DNA from: Bacteroidota bacterium
GTDB taxonomy: Bacteria > Bacteroidota > Bacteroidia > Chitinophagales > Chitinophagaceae
Direction: 5' to 3'
Length of the DNA: 64,000 nucleotides
NCBI GenBank assembly: GCA_016706595.1
Contig: JADJJH010000001.1
Coordinates: 558,001-622,000, forward strand
The translations under genes were made by a program, and so were the position numbers. Within the stretch, counting starts at the first letter, position 1; every line of letters starts with the position of its first letter. This document shows positions 1 to 10,397 of this stretch, one piece after another. The notes beneath the pieces are model-generated. The model did not search any database, was not told the DNA's origin, and worked only from the letters and a program-made list of their open reading frames with translations.

Positions 1-3000
1 TTTAAGGCGATATAGGATATTGAAAATCCACCGGTTTCATAAGGGTTTAGATGAATATAGTCTGACGTTCCTCCAACTGTATCTTTAAATAATTCTTGAT
101 GCGCTTTGTTAAAGGTTTTATTAAGCGTCAAATCAATTTTGAAATCTTTTATGGGTTCAAGATTAGCGGTAAGATTTAGTGTTTGTGAAAACTGCTGTTG
201 GAAATTCGCATTAAACAATGAATCCCTCGTCATTACATTATCATTGCCTTGTGCTTCAAGCCATAAGCGATCGGGTTGATAGCCAAATGCAAATAAGTCG
301 GGGTTACGATCATTGCGCATATTCATGCCTAATATCTGCGTGCTATCCATATAACCCGGAAGTATGGTTCCTTGGTTTTCATTATAACTTAAACTGGCGC
401 GCTTTACCATCATGAGTAAATTACCTACAACACGTACAGTTGATGAAGGATTAAACTCTTTCTTTTTCTTTTTTACGGGTGGTTTTTTGGTTGTTTTTAC
501 TAATGAGTTTGTTCCTTTTTTTGTGGTGTCTTTTGCACTTGCATCTTTACCTGCTCTTGCACTCAACAAATCTTTTGAATCTTTGCCTTTATTTTTTGAA
601 TCTTTACTTTCCTTTGGTTCCTCTTTACTATCTTCTTTTTTAGTAAGCGAAGGTTCTTTGTCATTGCCTGATGAACTTTCACCTGCACCATCTTTTGTAT
701 TTTGTTCTCCTTTAGCACTTTCTCGTCCTTTACCTCCCGACCGATCGCCGCCTTGTTGTTCGATTCGTTTATCGTTTCCTTTATTGGTAGGTTGTCCACC
801 TCTACCGGCAGCTTGTTTTGGACTATTAATAATACGCAAGAACTTTACTTTATTATACAATTTATTGAAATCCATTTCGGCATTCAATTGTTTGTTGGAT
901 GTGTTGCCAATAGTATTACCCAAGTTTTTGGCAAGTAACGAGGCGCTAGTCCAAGTATAGGTAGAACCATATCCTCCACGTAAGGTAGTCCAATCGAGTA
1001 ATGGAAACTTGGAAAGTGGAACTGTATAATTTGTATTGAAGCTTTGGTTATATCCAGTGTTTCTGCCAAGTCGTGAAAAATTTCGCCATAGCGTATCTTT
1101 CTTTTGTTGATTATCTATTTTACCAAATGGTTCATCGATACGAGAATTGTTTAATGCATTAAAATCAAATGATAGTGCTTTGGTTATATCCCAACGTAAG
1201 GTGTAGGTTCGAGACCAAGTAAAGAATTTATAGTAGTTTGGCTCAATAGGGTAGGCAGCTTCATCAATGTTTCGAATTTGCGTTTCGCCTACAGAGCGAC
1301 TTAGTTGATTTCGGAAGGTGAAATTCGACGGCAAAATATTAAAATTGAAATCACGAATGAGTGCGAGATATTTCTTCTTTTGCGAAATGATTTTTTTAAA
1401 TGGTTCAATGGGTTTTGCTTTTACAGAATAGGTATAACCTAAACTGGCTTGATGTTCATCGAGTTGATCTTTTTCGAGTAAAGGATTATGTTTATTGGTT
1501 TGGCTGTATGAATAACTCATGTCAAAATTCTGCAAATCCCATAGCTGTCTTTTTTTATCTCCGGTAGGTGCGATTCTAACATTTTGAAAATTTAAGCTTT
1601 TAATTGAAGTAAAATCTTGCGCAGCAATTTTAACTGAATCGCGTTGTTTGCCCGAATAGTTTTTTACTTTATCAGCAAATTTCACATCCATATCATAAGG
1701 GTCAAAAATAGGATTACTCACTGATTGAAAATATCCTGCAAATATTGGCAATTGTAATCCCCAACTTTTAGGGGCCAGTTTACCGGCATTAATATTGGCT
1801 GATATATCAAATTGAGAAAAATTATCTCTGGTGCGTTGGTTCACGCGTTGGTCGATATTTCCATAACCATCTGTATGCATACTTCCGCTTGCTTTGATGG
1901 TACCAATATCGGCTAATTGTAAATCTACTTTGCCAAGTGCCGCATAACCACCTTCTTCATTTAAACTGGATAATCGTAATTCATTAAACCAAACTTCACC
2001 ACATTTTTTTGCGCCATCATCGGTAATATCTGTAGCGCCTTTTTGTGGATTAAGGACACCTAACATGGCCATTTTTACGTCGCCTAGATTTGGGTTACCA
2101 ACAATTTTTATATAATTACCTAATGCATCTTGTGTGACATAGGGCACTGCATATGAAATACCACTTTTATTGCGGACTTGCTTTGCAGATATTAGAGAAG
2201 CAAAATCGAGTTTCATTTGGTTCGCAGCAGGCCATATCAAATCAGGATCGCGAGTTCCGGCACCGGTTACAACTAATGGAATTTGATATTCATAATAGTT
2301 GCTTACAAAATCACTTCCTAATCTAATAAACGCGCGTAAATCTTTGTCCTTTAAAGTAGCACTTCCATCAACGCCTTCTGCATGAATAAACATTTTCATT
2401 TCTTTGAATTGGCGCAAATCCATGCCTAATGATTTAAAAACACCTTTCGCATTGCCATCTTCCAATCCGCAAATTTGCAAAGCCAATGATTGTTCATTTT
2501 GCAATACATTTTGCCCGTTCGACACTTGCATTTGTTGACGCTGAATACCTGGAGGTGAAACATAAGGCACTGGTAAACGACCGCTATTTTCTTCAACACT
2601 CACAGAATATAAATTAAAAGCGGTGGCATTATTATCATCATCGGGTATCATTTCACCCGGATTTTTTAGCGAGAAATTATATCGTCGCCAAGTATTTCTA
2701 CCTAACTCTAAACGAGCAAAACGCAGGATACAAGTATCTTCAAAATCGGATAGAAACATACGCATAAATCGTATGGATCTAAAATCTGGAATATTTCCAA
2801 TACGATCAACGTATTCACGAATCGGTATTTTAAATTGGTACCAAGTTTCTTGACTATTTGCACCATTCGGCATTTTTACCGAAGTAATTTGCTTATTTAC
2901 AATATAGTTGGTGCCTACTTGCATATTTGGTTTTAGATCGATACGATATTGAAAATATTGCTCATTTTCGTTTAAGGTATTATCTCGGTTGATATCCTCC

Positions 3001-6000
3001 GACTCTGGTATATTGGTGAATGCATTTGAAAATTGAGTATTATTATCCGTCACTGGTGAATTGCCTTGTGGATTATTAAATTTAGTATATCGCTGTAAGA
3101 TTCTAGTCCCGGCATTATCGTAATCATTTCCTCTAAAATGATGATAATCATCATTGCCTGGATCGTTGATCGCATTTTGATAGGCATTAGATGCAGCGCC
3201 AAACCTTGATTGTAAACTATCGAGATAAGGTTTAAATTCCTCTGCTTCTTGAAGGTTTGTCATGCCATCATACCCAACATCTTGCACTAAACGAGCTTCA
3301 GGATTATTGTCGAATGCAGGGGTAATTTGTTGTTGGAATTTTGGGATAAACGACCATTTTGTTTTTTCAATTTTGCTCATGTTTGCCGGATAAGGCAATC
3401 CATTTTCAAAAAATTTCCGTGAGTCCTTTAAAATATCTTCTGATATATTTCCTAAGTTGATATAAAATGACCCACCATTGCTAGCCGGTTTTTCAATAAA
3501 TGGATCCATCACCCAAAATTCAATAAATTCAACATTCGCTGTTTCAAAATCACTAAATTCAATAGGACGCATAATACCTCCCCATCGTTTTTTTGGATTC
3601 AAAAGTTTGCCATCTGCATTGATATTGATGTCATCAAAATTATAAGGACCTTTTTCGCTGGGATAATAGGCTAAATCGAAAGTAGATAAGTTGCCTTGTA
3701 AAGCGGTGTATGAACGTAATGGGAAAACATCTTGTTGTTGAACTAAACGAATATAATGATCTGAAAGTTGAGCTGTATCGGTTTTTAAATGCGGTGGCAT
3801 ACAACCTTGTTTTAAATCAACCAAGCATGGGTCAAGATTGTACCATGCAATACGAGCGCGGTTTTTTCCGTAATTGAGATCGTTCACTTTCGTAGCCTCA
3901 GGAAGGATAGGATTACCAAATTTATCCTTTGCATTTTGTGGTGTACTGGCTAAACTCCAACTCACTACCGGAAATTTTAAATCATAACCGCTTCGTGTTC
4001 CTTCAAAATCATCGATATATACATTGCTTTCGCCATTTGCGTCGTTGATTAACCGACTATGACCCGGAATAATTTGTGCGGCTTCACCATTAGCTACAAT
4101 CATGGAAGGCGCTGAGGTTGATATCAGCGGAAGTCTGTCAAGAAAGCGAGTAAGTCGAGGTAAATCGCGTTGATAATTTGCATCCACACCAATCACCGTA
4201 TTTTTTATAGGATCTTCACCAAAAGTTACCTTATTAAAATAGGGTCTTTCGGATAAGCGCAATGCAGTAGCGCCAATCGTAAATTTATCATTAATAAAAT
4301 AATCAAGTCGGGTACCTACAAAGTTTTGCTGAAGGGCGCCAAAGTTGGCATTGTTCTCGTATGATACATTAATTGGTACACCGGAACTTAAAATACCGGC
4401 GTTGATAATTCTTAATTTCCCTATGCCATAATCGATGGTATAATCTTGATTTTCGATAAGGCGTTGTCCGCCTGCAAAAACCGAGACTGAATTTTGTGGG
4501 ATATTAAATCCACCTAAATATATTTCAGAAGCATTGGATGCTTTGAAGGATCCTTTTAATGCAAAACGGTTGAACTGTGGAAATTGAATAGCAATGTTTT
4601 TCGTTGAATCGTAAAGGACTTTATACAAATATTTTTTTTCGAGTTGAGGATTACCACCAAACGCAAATTTCATATCTTCTCCAAAAGGTTCAAGTACAGG
4701 AAAAATGATTTTTCCCATCATTGAATTCATGGTCATACCTTCTATATAATCAAATCTACCATCAGGTTGTGGATCATTATTATTATTCAGTCGATCTAAA
4801 TTTAATAAAGTAAGTAAAGGCACACCGGCTTTTGGACCTTCAGGAAGATATCGTTTTTCGCCACCACCCGGATCCATATAAAAAACATTCATCAAAAAAT
4901 CTTCTTTGCTAATACCGCTACCGCCTAATGAATAAATATTTTTCATCATTAAATCCCAAATAGGCTTAGTAGGGTCGGGTGATGTTGATTTCAACATTTT
5001 CAGGAATAATACTTTAGGGTTAGTACTATCAGGTGGTAAACTTTGTGCAAATTCTCCTACTTGATGAACCTTTCCATTATTAGTGTATTCGTAAGCAACT
5101 GCCAACACATCATCGGGTTGTAATTGTATATTGATACCGATAAAACCAAGTTGAGGGTTAAAAGTAAATTCAGACGGATTCAATTTTCGCGCAAAAGTCT
5201 TTTCGAAGTCAATACGTCCTTCTAAACCTAAGCCTAATAATGAATTCACTACGGTACCTATATCACGTGAACCAGGAGATTGTAATACTTGAGTATATAA
5301 TGTGTTTGAATTATTATCGCTTTCATTTGCCGAAGCTTTAAAAAATGCAGGACGAAAAGGATTGGGTTCACCTAAATCTTGCAAGGCTAAAATATCTCGC
5401 GCATTTTCAACGGTTCCGGTACGATTCGTTACCCATACCTCGATGCGATTAATATTATTTAGCGATTGAATGATAGGGAATTTTGCTAGGGCATTATTAT
5501 AGTTATTTCTGAAATTCTGTGCCAATAAAAAGTAGCGGTTGTCTTCGTATTGATCGCAATTAATGGCAAATGATTGGGTTTGTGCACCGCCTTTCAGCGA
5601 AAAAGTTTCTTTACGCGAACGCTGCTGTGAGGCAACTGCACTCACCATTAATCTTCCAAATTGCAACTTGGTGCTTACACCAAATAAAGATTGTACACCT
5701 TGAATGAGAGAGGTTTTTAATGGGAAGCTAATATATCCGGCTTCAATTCTGCGAATGATATCATCTTCTTGTCCGGCATATTCGAGTTTCAATTGGTTTT
5801 CGAAATCGAAAGTTGCCTTGGTGTTGTAGTTGAAATTCATTTTCATCTTTTCACCAATTTTGGCCATCATACTGATATTCATATTGAGGTCGAAATCGAA
5901 GATGCCATATTTTTGAGCACTTTGAATAAGGGTTGGGTTTTTTACATTTTGCCAATTTCCACCAAACGACATATCCACATTTCCTTGTGGTTTTATTTCG

Positions 6001-6485
6001 ATACTATTTCCGCCAAAAATTCTATCAAATAAGGCATTACCTAAATTCACTTTAGGAACGACACCCCCTTTTTTTGAAATCTGACTAATGGTATTGGCTC
6101 GTTTTTTAAAATAGGCTTGTTCATCTTTTCCCGATTGGTATTTCATGAACTCTTCATAAGTCATATAGCTTGAAGGACGATAATAGGCTTCACCTACTTT
6201 TTCTTCGATATTGTATTCTTTCGATTCGGGATCATAATCAACCGTTGTTTTAATATTCCCCGGATCTTTTAAATCGAATGAAGATTTCGGATCTTCATTG
6301 ATTTTATCGGCATGCCGATCTTCAATTTCATATAAAAGGCTATCCTTTTTAGTTTCAGGTGTATCAACAGAAGGCACTTCGAAATTATCGAATTGAAAAG
6401 GTTTAGCGGTGCTTGCAAGTAAGCCCATAAAAGTTATGGACGAAAGTATCAGGAACTGTAAAGTATTTTTAAGTATTTGGTTCAA
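1..6485 (-). CDS. sprA: SprA, T9SS outer-membrane translocon (C-terminus beyond the window)
   Basis: The minus-strand frame is open from about 6485 to position 1, giving about 2160 residues. SprA-family proteins are usually about 2400 residues, so roughly the last 200-250 lie outside the window. SprA is the giant outer-membrane barrel through which type IX secretion cargo leaves the cell; it is needed for gliding in flavobacteria. Family-like features are an N-terminal hydrophobic export signal, many aromatic-rich beta-strand segments, and passages such as DDFEGTRSGYDLKFP and EVWFNELRLS. No ATG precedes the signal peptide; the best start is TTG at 6483-6485, five bases after the ruvA stop, so the two are probably cotranscribed. 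The ruvA-sprA order is conserved in many Bacteroidota. A Lys/Ser/Gly/Glu-rich insert is encoded at about 455-835. Identification is strong; the exact start is inferred. Confidence 0.93.
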   Translation of the reverse strand, partial: MNQILKNTLQFLILSSITFMGLLASTAKPFQFDNFEVPSVDTPETKKDSLLYEIEDRHADKINEDPKSSFDLKDPGNIKTTVDYDPESKEYNIEEKVGEAYYRPSSYMTYEEFMKYQSGKDEQAYFKKRANTISQISKKGGVVPKVNLGNALFDRIFGGNSIEIKPQGNVDMSFGGNWQNVKNPTLIQSAQKYGIFDFDLNMNISMMAKIGEKMKMNFNYNTKATFDFENQLKLEYAGQEDDIIRRIEAGYISFPLKTSLIQGVQSLFGVSTKLQFGRLMVSAVASQQRSRKETFSLKGGAQTQSFAINCDQYEDNRYFLLAQNFRNNYNNALAKFPIIQSLNNINRIEVWVTNRTGTVENARDILALQDLGEPNPFRPAFFKASANESDNNSNTLYTQVLQSPGSRDIGTVVNSLLGLGLEGRIDFEKTFARKLNPSEFTFNPQLGFIGINIQLQPDDVLAVAYEYTNNGKVHQVGEFAQSLPPDSTNPKVLFLKMLKSTSPDPTKPIWDLMMKNIYSLGGSGISKEDFLMNVFYMDPGGGEKRYLPEGPKAGVPLLTLLNLDRLNNNNDPQPDGRFDYIEGMTMNSMMGKIIFPVLEPFGEDMKFAFGGNPQLEKKYLYKVLYDSTKNIAIQFPQFNRFALKGSFKASNASEIYLGGFNIPQNSVSVFAGGQRLIENQDYTIDYGIGKLRIINAGILSSGVPINVSYENNANFGALQQNFVGTRLDYFINDKFTIGATALRLSERPYFNKVTFGEDPIKNTVIGVDANYQRDLPRLTRFLDRLPLISTSAPSMIVANGEAAQIIPGHSRLINDANGESNVYIDDFEGTRSGYDLKFPVVSWSLASTPQNAKDKFGNPILPEATKVNDLNYGKNRARIAWYNLDPCLVDLKQGCMPPHLKTDTAQLSDHYIRLVQQQDVFPLRSYTALQGNLSTFDLAYYPSEKGPYNFDDININADGKLLNPKKRWGGIMRPIEFSDFETANVEFIEFWVMDPFIEKPASNGGSFYINLGNISEDILKDSRKFFENGLPYPANMSKIEKTKWSFIPKFQQQITPAFDNNPEARLVQDVGYDGMTNLQEAEEFKPYLDSLQSRFGAASNAYQNAINDPGNDDYHHFRGNDYDNAGTRILQRYTKFNNPQGNSPVTDNNTQFSNAFTNIPESEDINRDNTLNENEQYFQYRIDLKPNMQVGTNYIVNKQITSVKMPNGANSQETWYQFKIPIREYVDRIGNIPDFRSIRFMRMFLSDFEDTCILRFARLELGRNTWRRYNFSLKNPGEMIPDDDNNATAFNLYSVSVEENSGRLPVPYVSPPGIQRQQMQVSNGQNVLQNEQSLALQICGLEDGNAKGVFKSLGMDLRQFKEMKMFIHAEGVDGSATLKDKDLRAFIRLGSDFVSNYYEYQIPLVVTGAGTRDPDLIWPAANQMKLDFASLISAKQVRNKSGISYAVPYVTQDALGNYIKIVGNPNLGDVKMAMLGVLNPQKGATDITDDGAKKCGEVWFNELRLSSLNEEGGYAALGKVDLQLADIGTIKASGSMHTDGYGNIDQRVNQRTRDNFSQFDISANINAGKLAPKSWGLQLPIFAGYFQSVSNPIFDPYDMDVKFADKVKNYSGKQRDSVKIAAQDFTSIKSLNFQNVRIAPTGDKKRQLWDLQNFDMSYSYSQTNKHNPLLEKDQLDEHQASLGYTYSVKAKPIEPFKKIISQKKKYLALIRDFNFNILPSNFTFRNQLSRSVGETQIRNIDEAAYPIEPNYYKFFTWSRTYTLRWDITKALSFDFNALNNSRIDEPFGKIDNQQKKDTLWRNFSRLGRNTGYNQSFNTNYTVPLSKFPLLDWTTLRGGYGSTYTWTSASLLAKNLGNTIGNTSNKQLNAEMDFNKLYNKVKFLRIINSPKQAAGRGGQPTNKGNDKRIEQQGGDRSGGKGRESAKGEQNTKDGAGESSSGNDKEPSLTKKEDSKEEPKESKDSKNKGKDSKDLLSARAGKDASAKDTTKKGTNSLVKTTKKPPVKKKKKEFNPSSTVRVVGNLLMMVKRASLSYNENQGTILPGYMDSTQILGMNMRNDRNPDLFAFGYQPDRLWLEAQGNDNVMTRDSLFNANFQQQFSQTLNLTANLEPIKDFKIDLTLNKTFNKAHQELFKDTVGGTSDYIHLNPYETGGFSISYIAL

Positions 6486-6490
6486 TGTTC

Positions 6491-7072
6491 TTAAATGTTT
6501 TTCAACGATTGTTTGATGATATCCTCCAAACTCAGGCTATTATTCTGTTTCAGTGTTTTTTGAATGGCGTTGAGCGCTGCTGTGCGGGCAATTCCCAAAC
6601 TCATCAGTGCAAATAACGCATCATTCTCAGTATTATTGCCTTGAGAGTGGGCAATATTTTCATCTGATTTTGACTTTACTACTTTGTCTTTAAGTTCTAA
6701 TATCAAACGTTTGGCCGATTTGGGGCCTATGCCTTTGATTTTACCCAGTACCAATTCGTTTTCAGTTCGTATGGCATGACTGATTTCTTCGGGTTTCATG
6801 CTCGAAAGCATCATACGTGCAATGGAGGTTCCAACGCCACTTACGGAGATTAACTGAAGGAAAAGTGTACGTTCTTCTTCATCAAAAAATCCGAATAGAG
6901 AATGTCCATCTTCTTTAATATGCAAATACGTAAGTAGTTTGCCATGGTCGTTATGCTGGATTTTAGAATAGGTATGTAAGCTAATATTGACTTCATATCC
7001 TATACCATTCACTTCCATCCAAACATAGGCCGGGTTTTTAACTACAAACGGGCCATTCAAAAATACTATCAT
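6491..7072 (-). CDS. ruvA: Holliday junction branch-migration protein RuvA
   Basis: This 193-residue protein matches the usual RuvA length. RuvA binds four-way DNA junctions as a tetramer and loads the RuvB motor during recombination and repair. The N-terminal OB-fold reads MIVFLNGPFVV then VWMEVNGIGYEV. The middle carries the two helix-hairpin-helix motifs, with GVGTSIARMML and GIGPKSAKRLILELKDK. A small C-terminal UBA-like domain (ALMSLGI onward) is the RuvB contact. A TATATTTG box lies 12 bases upstream of the ATG. sprA follows five bases after the stop. ruvB is not in the window. Confidence 0.97.
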   Translation of the reverse strand: MIVFLNGPFVVKNPAYVWMEVNGIGYEVNISLHTYSKIQHNDHGKLLTYLHIKEDGHSLFGFFDEEERTLFLQLISVSGVGTSIARMMLSSMKPEEISHAIRTENELVLGKIKGIGPKSAKRLILELKDKVVKSKSDENIAHSQGNNTENDALFALMSLGIARTAALNAIQKTLKQNNSLSLEDIIKQSLKNI

Positions 7073-7083
7073 AAGAAAGGAAA

Positions 7084-7091
7084 CAAATATA
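7084..7091 (-). promoter_or_regulatory. Bacteroidota -7 box for ruvA-sprA
   Basis: TATATTTG on the minus strand matches the Bacteroidota consensus TAnnTTTG and lies 12 bases before the ruvA ATG. A -33 element near 7111 is poor. The implied leader is very short. Confidence 0.55.
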
Positions 7092-7141
7092 GGCTTTTCA
7101 CGAAAATATACAAGTAGAGTTGTTGCACTACTGAATCCTAT

Positions 7142-9064
7142 TTAATTCACCAAAGATTTTAAATCATCCGGCAATTGAATACCCATGTTAATCGCTGTTT
7201 GCCAATCTTGATTTGCTTTTGCTTTATCTCCTTTTAAAAAATAAGATCGCCCGCGTTCTTGGTAATACAATCCTTTAGGCTCGTTTTGAATAGCTATGTT
7301 GAAATCGGCAATAGCTTCATCAAATCGTCCGAGTGCATTTTTGCATGAGCCCCGTTCGTAATACATGTTAAATACTTTGGGATTTCGCTTAATATACTCA
7401 TTATAATCATTTAAGGCTAATTCATAATTATTCATTTTTAAATATAATAGAGATCGATTCAAATAACCATTGCTCATTTCGGGATTCGCTTTGATACCGG
7501 CATTCAAATCGGGTAGGGCTTTTTCAAATTGTCCCATAGAAGCAAATGCCACACCACGATTGGTCAAGTATTCGCTATTCTTACTATCTAATTCAATGGC
7601 TTTATTATAGTTATCAAGTGCATTGGCAGTTTCTCCTGTATCAAAATATAATTTTCCAATTGAGTTATAAGTCGAAGCTTGCGGTTTAATGGCTATGGCA
7701 CCTTTAAAATCTTCCATTGCTTGCTTATACATTTTATTGCTTCGGTAATAAATAGCACGATTTCGATAGGGTAATGGAGTTTTAGATTCCGTTTTTAATA
7801 CATGCGTCCACATGGTATCTCCATCCTTCCAAATGCTTTGTTGATTATACGTTGAAATTAGCAAAACCATCAAATACATGAATAAGCCTGCATGAATCAG
7901 GGTTTTCCATTTTGGATTTTCTCGAAAATGGTCATACACATACCCTGTTATAAAAAATAATCCGATATAAGGAATATAGGTAAATCTATCAGCAAGAAAA
8001 CCCTGACCAGCGCCTAAAATTTGCAGCATAAAAATAATGTTCACCACAAAGAAGAGGAACCCAAATACATATGCTTTTTTATCTTGTGTATATAATTTCC
8101 ACATGCCATATAGAATAGCTGCGATGGGTATAACTGCCGCATAAAATATCCAAGTCAATTTGTTGGGATATGAATATAGCGGCGACATTTCGTATGGGTA
8201 AATCCATTTAATCAGGTAAACAATAAAACTATAGGCGCCAATAAATAGTCGGTCGATAAATGTGAAGTAGGTATTTGATTCATCAAGTGAACCTTGCGAT
8301 TTAAGCATATAAATACCAATTAAGCCAAAAGTGAGTGACAATAAAAAATGAGGTATTTTTTCGATAAGCAAATTTATTTTCATAGGTCGCTTCATCAAGT
8401 AATCAATTGCTAACATACTCAATGGTAGACTTACAGCTTGAATTTTAGAAAATAATGAAAGCGTAAAAAGTAACAGAATGCCAACATAAGTAAGCGGTTT
8501 CTTTTCAGTTGACTGAATCCACTTAATGTATTGATACAAAGCCCATACATAAAAAAAGGCAAACAAAACGTCTTTACGTTCGGTTACCCAAGACACCGAT
8601 TCAACCCGCATGGGATGTATGCCAAATAGCAAGGCAATTAACGCAGCAGCCCAATTTGAAAGTCCTAATCGTTTTGAAATCAAAAAAATGAAGAAAACAC
8701 ATAGTAAATGAAAAACAAGGTTGGTGGTGTGATATGGCTTTGGGTCTAATCCAAAAAAATGATATTCAATGGCAAAGGTTAAGATAGGAAGGGGATTATA
8801 ATTGCCGATTACATCTGAAGTGAAAATTGATTTAATATTTTCATTATCAAGACTTTGGATGTTTTTATTCTCGTAAATATTCACATCGTCATCCCAATTT
8901 ACAAAACCATTTTGTAAGGATGGAATGAATGTAAAAAATGTGATAGCTAAAACTACCCATAAAAATAGATTCTTAAAATTGCTCCCACTAGATGTTTCGG
9001 TTGCATGAGATGCAACGGAAACTATGGAAGGCGTACTTTTTGCGACCTTGTTTTTCTTGCTCAT
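7142..9064 (-). CDS. TMTC-like polytopic membrane protein with C-terminal TPR repeats
   Basis: About 640 residues. The first two thirds are a multi-spanning membrane domain (about 10 hydrophobic segments). It contains the acidic lumenal motif NWDDDVNIYENKNI and the block HPMRVESVSWVTERKDVL, both hallmarks of bacterial relatives of the TMTC/PMT GT-C glycosyltransferase superfamily. The last 200 residues are about six TPR units (for example YNSIGKLYFDTGETANALDNY). GT-C enzymes transfer sugars from lipid-linked donors outside the membrane, but bacterial TMTC-like proteins are mostly untested, so activity is inference. The second Met (MSKKNK, 9064) is preferred to 9082 because a -7 box at 9096-9103 would leave almost no leader for the first. 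It stands alone after the porin operon. Confidence 0.8.
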   Translation of the reverse strand: MSKKNKVAKSTPSIVSVASHATETSSGSNFKNLFLWVVLAITFFTFIPSLQNGFVNWDDDVNIYENKNIQSLDNENIKSIFTSDVIGNYNPLPILTFAIEYHFFGLDPKPYHTTNLVFHLLCVFFIFLISKRLGLSNWAAALIALLFGIHPMRVESVSWVTERKDVLFAFFYVWALYQYIKWIQSTEKKPLTYVGILLLFTLSLFSKIQAVSLPLSMLAIDYLMKRPMKINLLIEKIPHFLLSLTFGLIGIYMLKSQGSLDESNTYFTFIDRLFIGAYSFIVYLIKWIYPYEMSPLYSYPNKLTWIFYAAVIPIAAILYGMWKLYTQDKKAYVFGFLFFVVNIIFMLQILGAGQGFLADRFTYIPYIGLFFITGYVYDHFRENPKWKTLIHAGLFMYLMVLLISTYNQQSIWKDGDTMWTHVLKTESKTPLPYRNRAIYYRSNKMYKQAMEDFKGAIAIKPQASTYNSIGKLYFDTGETANALDNYNKAIELDSKNSEYLTNRGVAFASMGQFEKALPDLNAGIKANPEMSNGYLNRSLLYLKMNNYELALNDYNEYIKRNPKVFNMYYERGSCKNALGRFDEAIADFNIAIQNEPKGLYYQERGRSYFLKGDKAKANQDWQTAINMGIQLPDDLKSLVN

Positions 9065-9095
9065 AGTGTATTGGAAATTCAATAGAGATTGAGCT

Positions 9096-9103
9096 CAAAT
9101 ATA
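9096..9103 (-). promoter_or_regulatory. Bacteroidota -7 box for the TMTC-like gene
   Basis: TATATTTG on the minus strand matches TAnnTTTG, 31 bases before the chosen ATG. No clear -33 TTTG was seen. Confidence 0.5.
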
Positions 9104-9167
9104 AAATGAATTGCCGAATGATAAAATATAGTCTAACAATCTTCAATTTTCAATTTTCAGTCTTGAA

Positions 9168-10397
9168 TTAAAAGTAACTAGAAATTCCTGCACTAAACCC
9201 TCCGGTGCGTGCAGGTGGATTCATGAATAAGTCATATTGAAATTGATATCGATAATTTAGCCGTAAAATCGTTTGTGAACTCGGCCTAAAACTAATTGCC
9301 GGCATAATGCTAAAAATTTCATCACCAATATTGACTTGGTGTTCTTTGAAACTTCCAACGTTCCAGTCAACATATTCTATTCGGCAAGCCAAATTAAATT
9401 GTGCATTTTTCCAACCAAATATTGAACGTTTGTAAAGAGGTTGAACTATATCTAAAAAGCCTCCATATTGTTTACTTCCGTATTGTTGCGTATAATTCAA
9501 AGGCATTTCAACAAATATCCAAGCCCATTCGCCGGTAATAAAGGTTTGCATTTGAGGTAAGGTGGTATTGTAATCAATGGCTATTACATGGCATTTTCTT
9601 TTTGAATCGATCACTAATCCATCTTCTTGAAATGTATTGTAGATACCTCCCATGTAGGATATCCCTAATTCACCAAATTGAGTTTGTTTCGCCGCAACTT
9701 TAGCCGTTAATAAAGGAGTTCCGCTGGCAGCTTCTTCAAATCGATTAGATTTTTTTTTGGCGTTAGGTAAATAGGTTTTCGAAAGTTCGTTATCGATAAT
9801 TGAATTATCAAATCCGCCACTGAGGTACAATTCGTAGCCAAACATCCATTTCTTTTTATAGGTTTTTCCAAAGATACCGAAGCCGGCATTGCTCCATGTA
9901 GCCGGTAACATTTGGGTGGCAGAAATGGGCCGGTCAACAAATTCCCATTTGGGGCCATCATGATTTTGATTAAAGGCACCAATTGGATTCATGATAATGC
10001 CGCTTCGTAAATTAAATAATGGATGCATTTCAATATCGATAGAAGCAAACTCGATATTAATTTCTTTACCGTCTTCTTCGAATTCAATTTCACTTAAAAA
10101 TTTAATTCGTTTATTGATGCTTGATGCCACAAACAAAGTTAATCTACGCATTTGAAATTGATGTCCTTCTGAAACACCATCGGTTGCTAAGTGCTGCCAA
10201 TTCGCTTCGGCATAACCACCAACGGCTACCGGAAATTTACCTAAGTTTAAAAAGGGACGGCGATACACCGCATCCATGTTTAAATTTTGTGAAACCGTAT
10301 CAATTGCTTCTTGCGATAATAAATCCGGATCAATTTGAGAAGATGCATTCTGTGTTGCAAAAAATAGAAGAAAGAATAAACCTACAATGTTTTTCAT
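9168..10397 (-). CDS. Porin of the phosphate-selective OprO/OprP type
   Basis: A 409-residue outer-membrane protein with signal peptide MKNIVGLFFLLFFATQNASSQ. The body alternates short polar and aromatic segments and ends in ...GISSYF, a terminal aromatic typical of beta-barrels. Conserved features include VGGYAEANWQH, the RRLTLFVASSINKRIKFLSE stretch, and an acidic loop EFEEDGKE. These match the OprO/OprP-like porins widespread in Bacteroidota; substrate specificity cannot be read from sequence. Its ATG overlaps the Rieske stop (ATGA), so it is the third gene of a coupled operon with the Rieske and di-heme proteins. This suggests a shared job, perhaps metal or anion uptake under the divergent DtxR-type regulator. 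Confidence 0.85.
   Translation of the reverse strand: MKNIVGLFFLLFFATQNASSQIDPDLLSQEAIDTVSQNLNMDAVYRRPFLNLGKFPVAVGGYAEANWQHLATDGVSEGHQFQMRRLTLFVASSINKRIKFLSEIEFEEDGKEINIEFASIDIEMHPLFNLRSGIIMNPIGAFNQNHDGPKWEFVDRPISATQMLPATWSNAGFGIFGKTYKKKWMFGYELYLSGGFDNSIIDNELSKTYLPNAKKKSNRFEEAASGTPLLTAKVAAKQTQFGELGISYMGGIYNTFQEDGLVIDSKRKCHVIAIDYNTTLPQMQTFITGEWAWIFVEMPLNYTQQYGSKQYGGFLDIVQPLYKRSIFGWKNAQFNLACRIEYVDWNVGSFKEHQVNIGDEIFSIMPAISFRPSSQTILRLNYRYQFQYDLFMNPPARTGGFSAGISSYF

Noticed and set aside
412..960. Plus-strand open frame of about 180 codons
   Set aside because: Antisense shadow of the low-complexity part of sprA; Phe/Ser/Leu-rich from Lys/Glu codons, no protein character.
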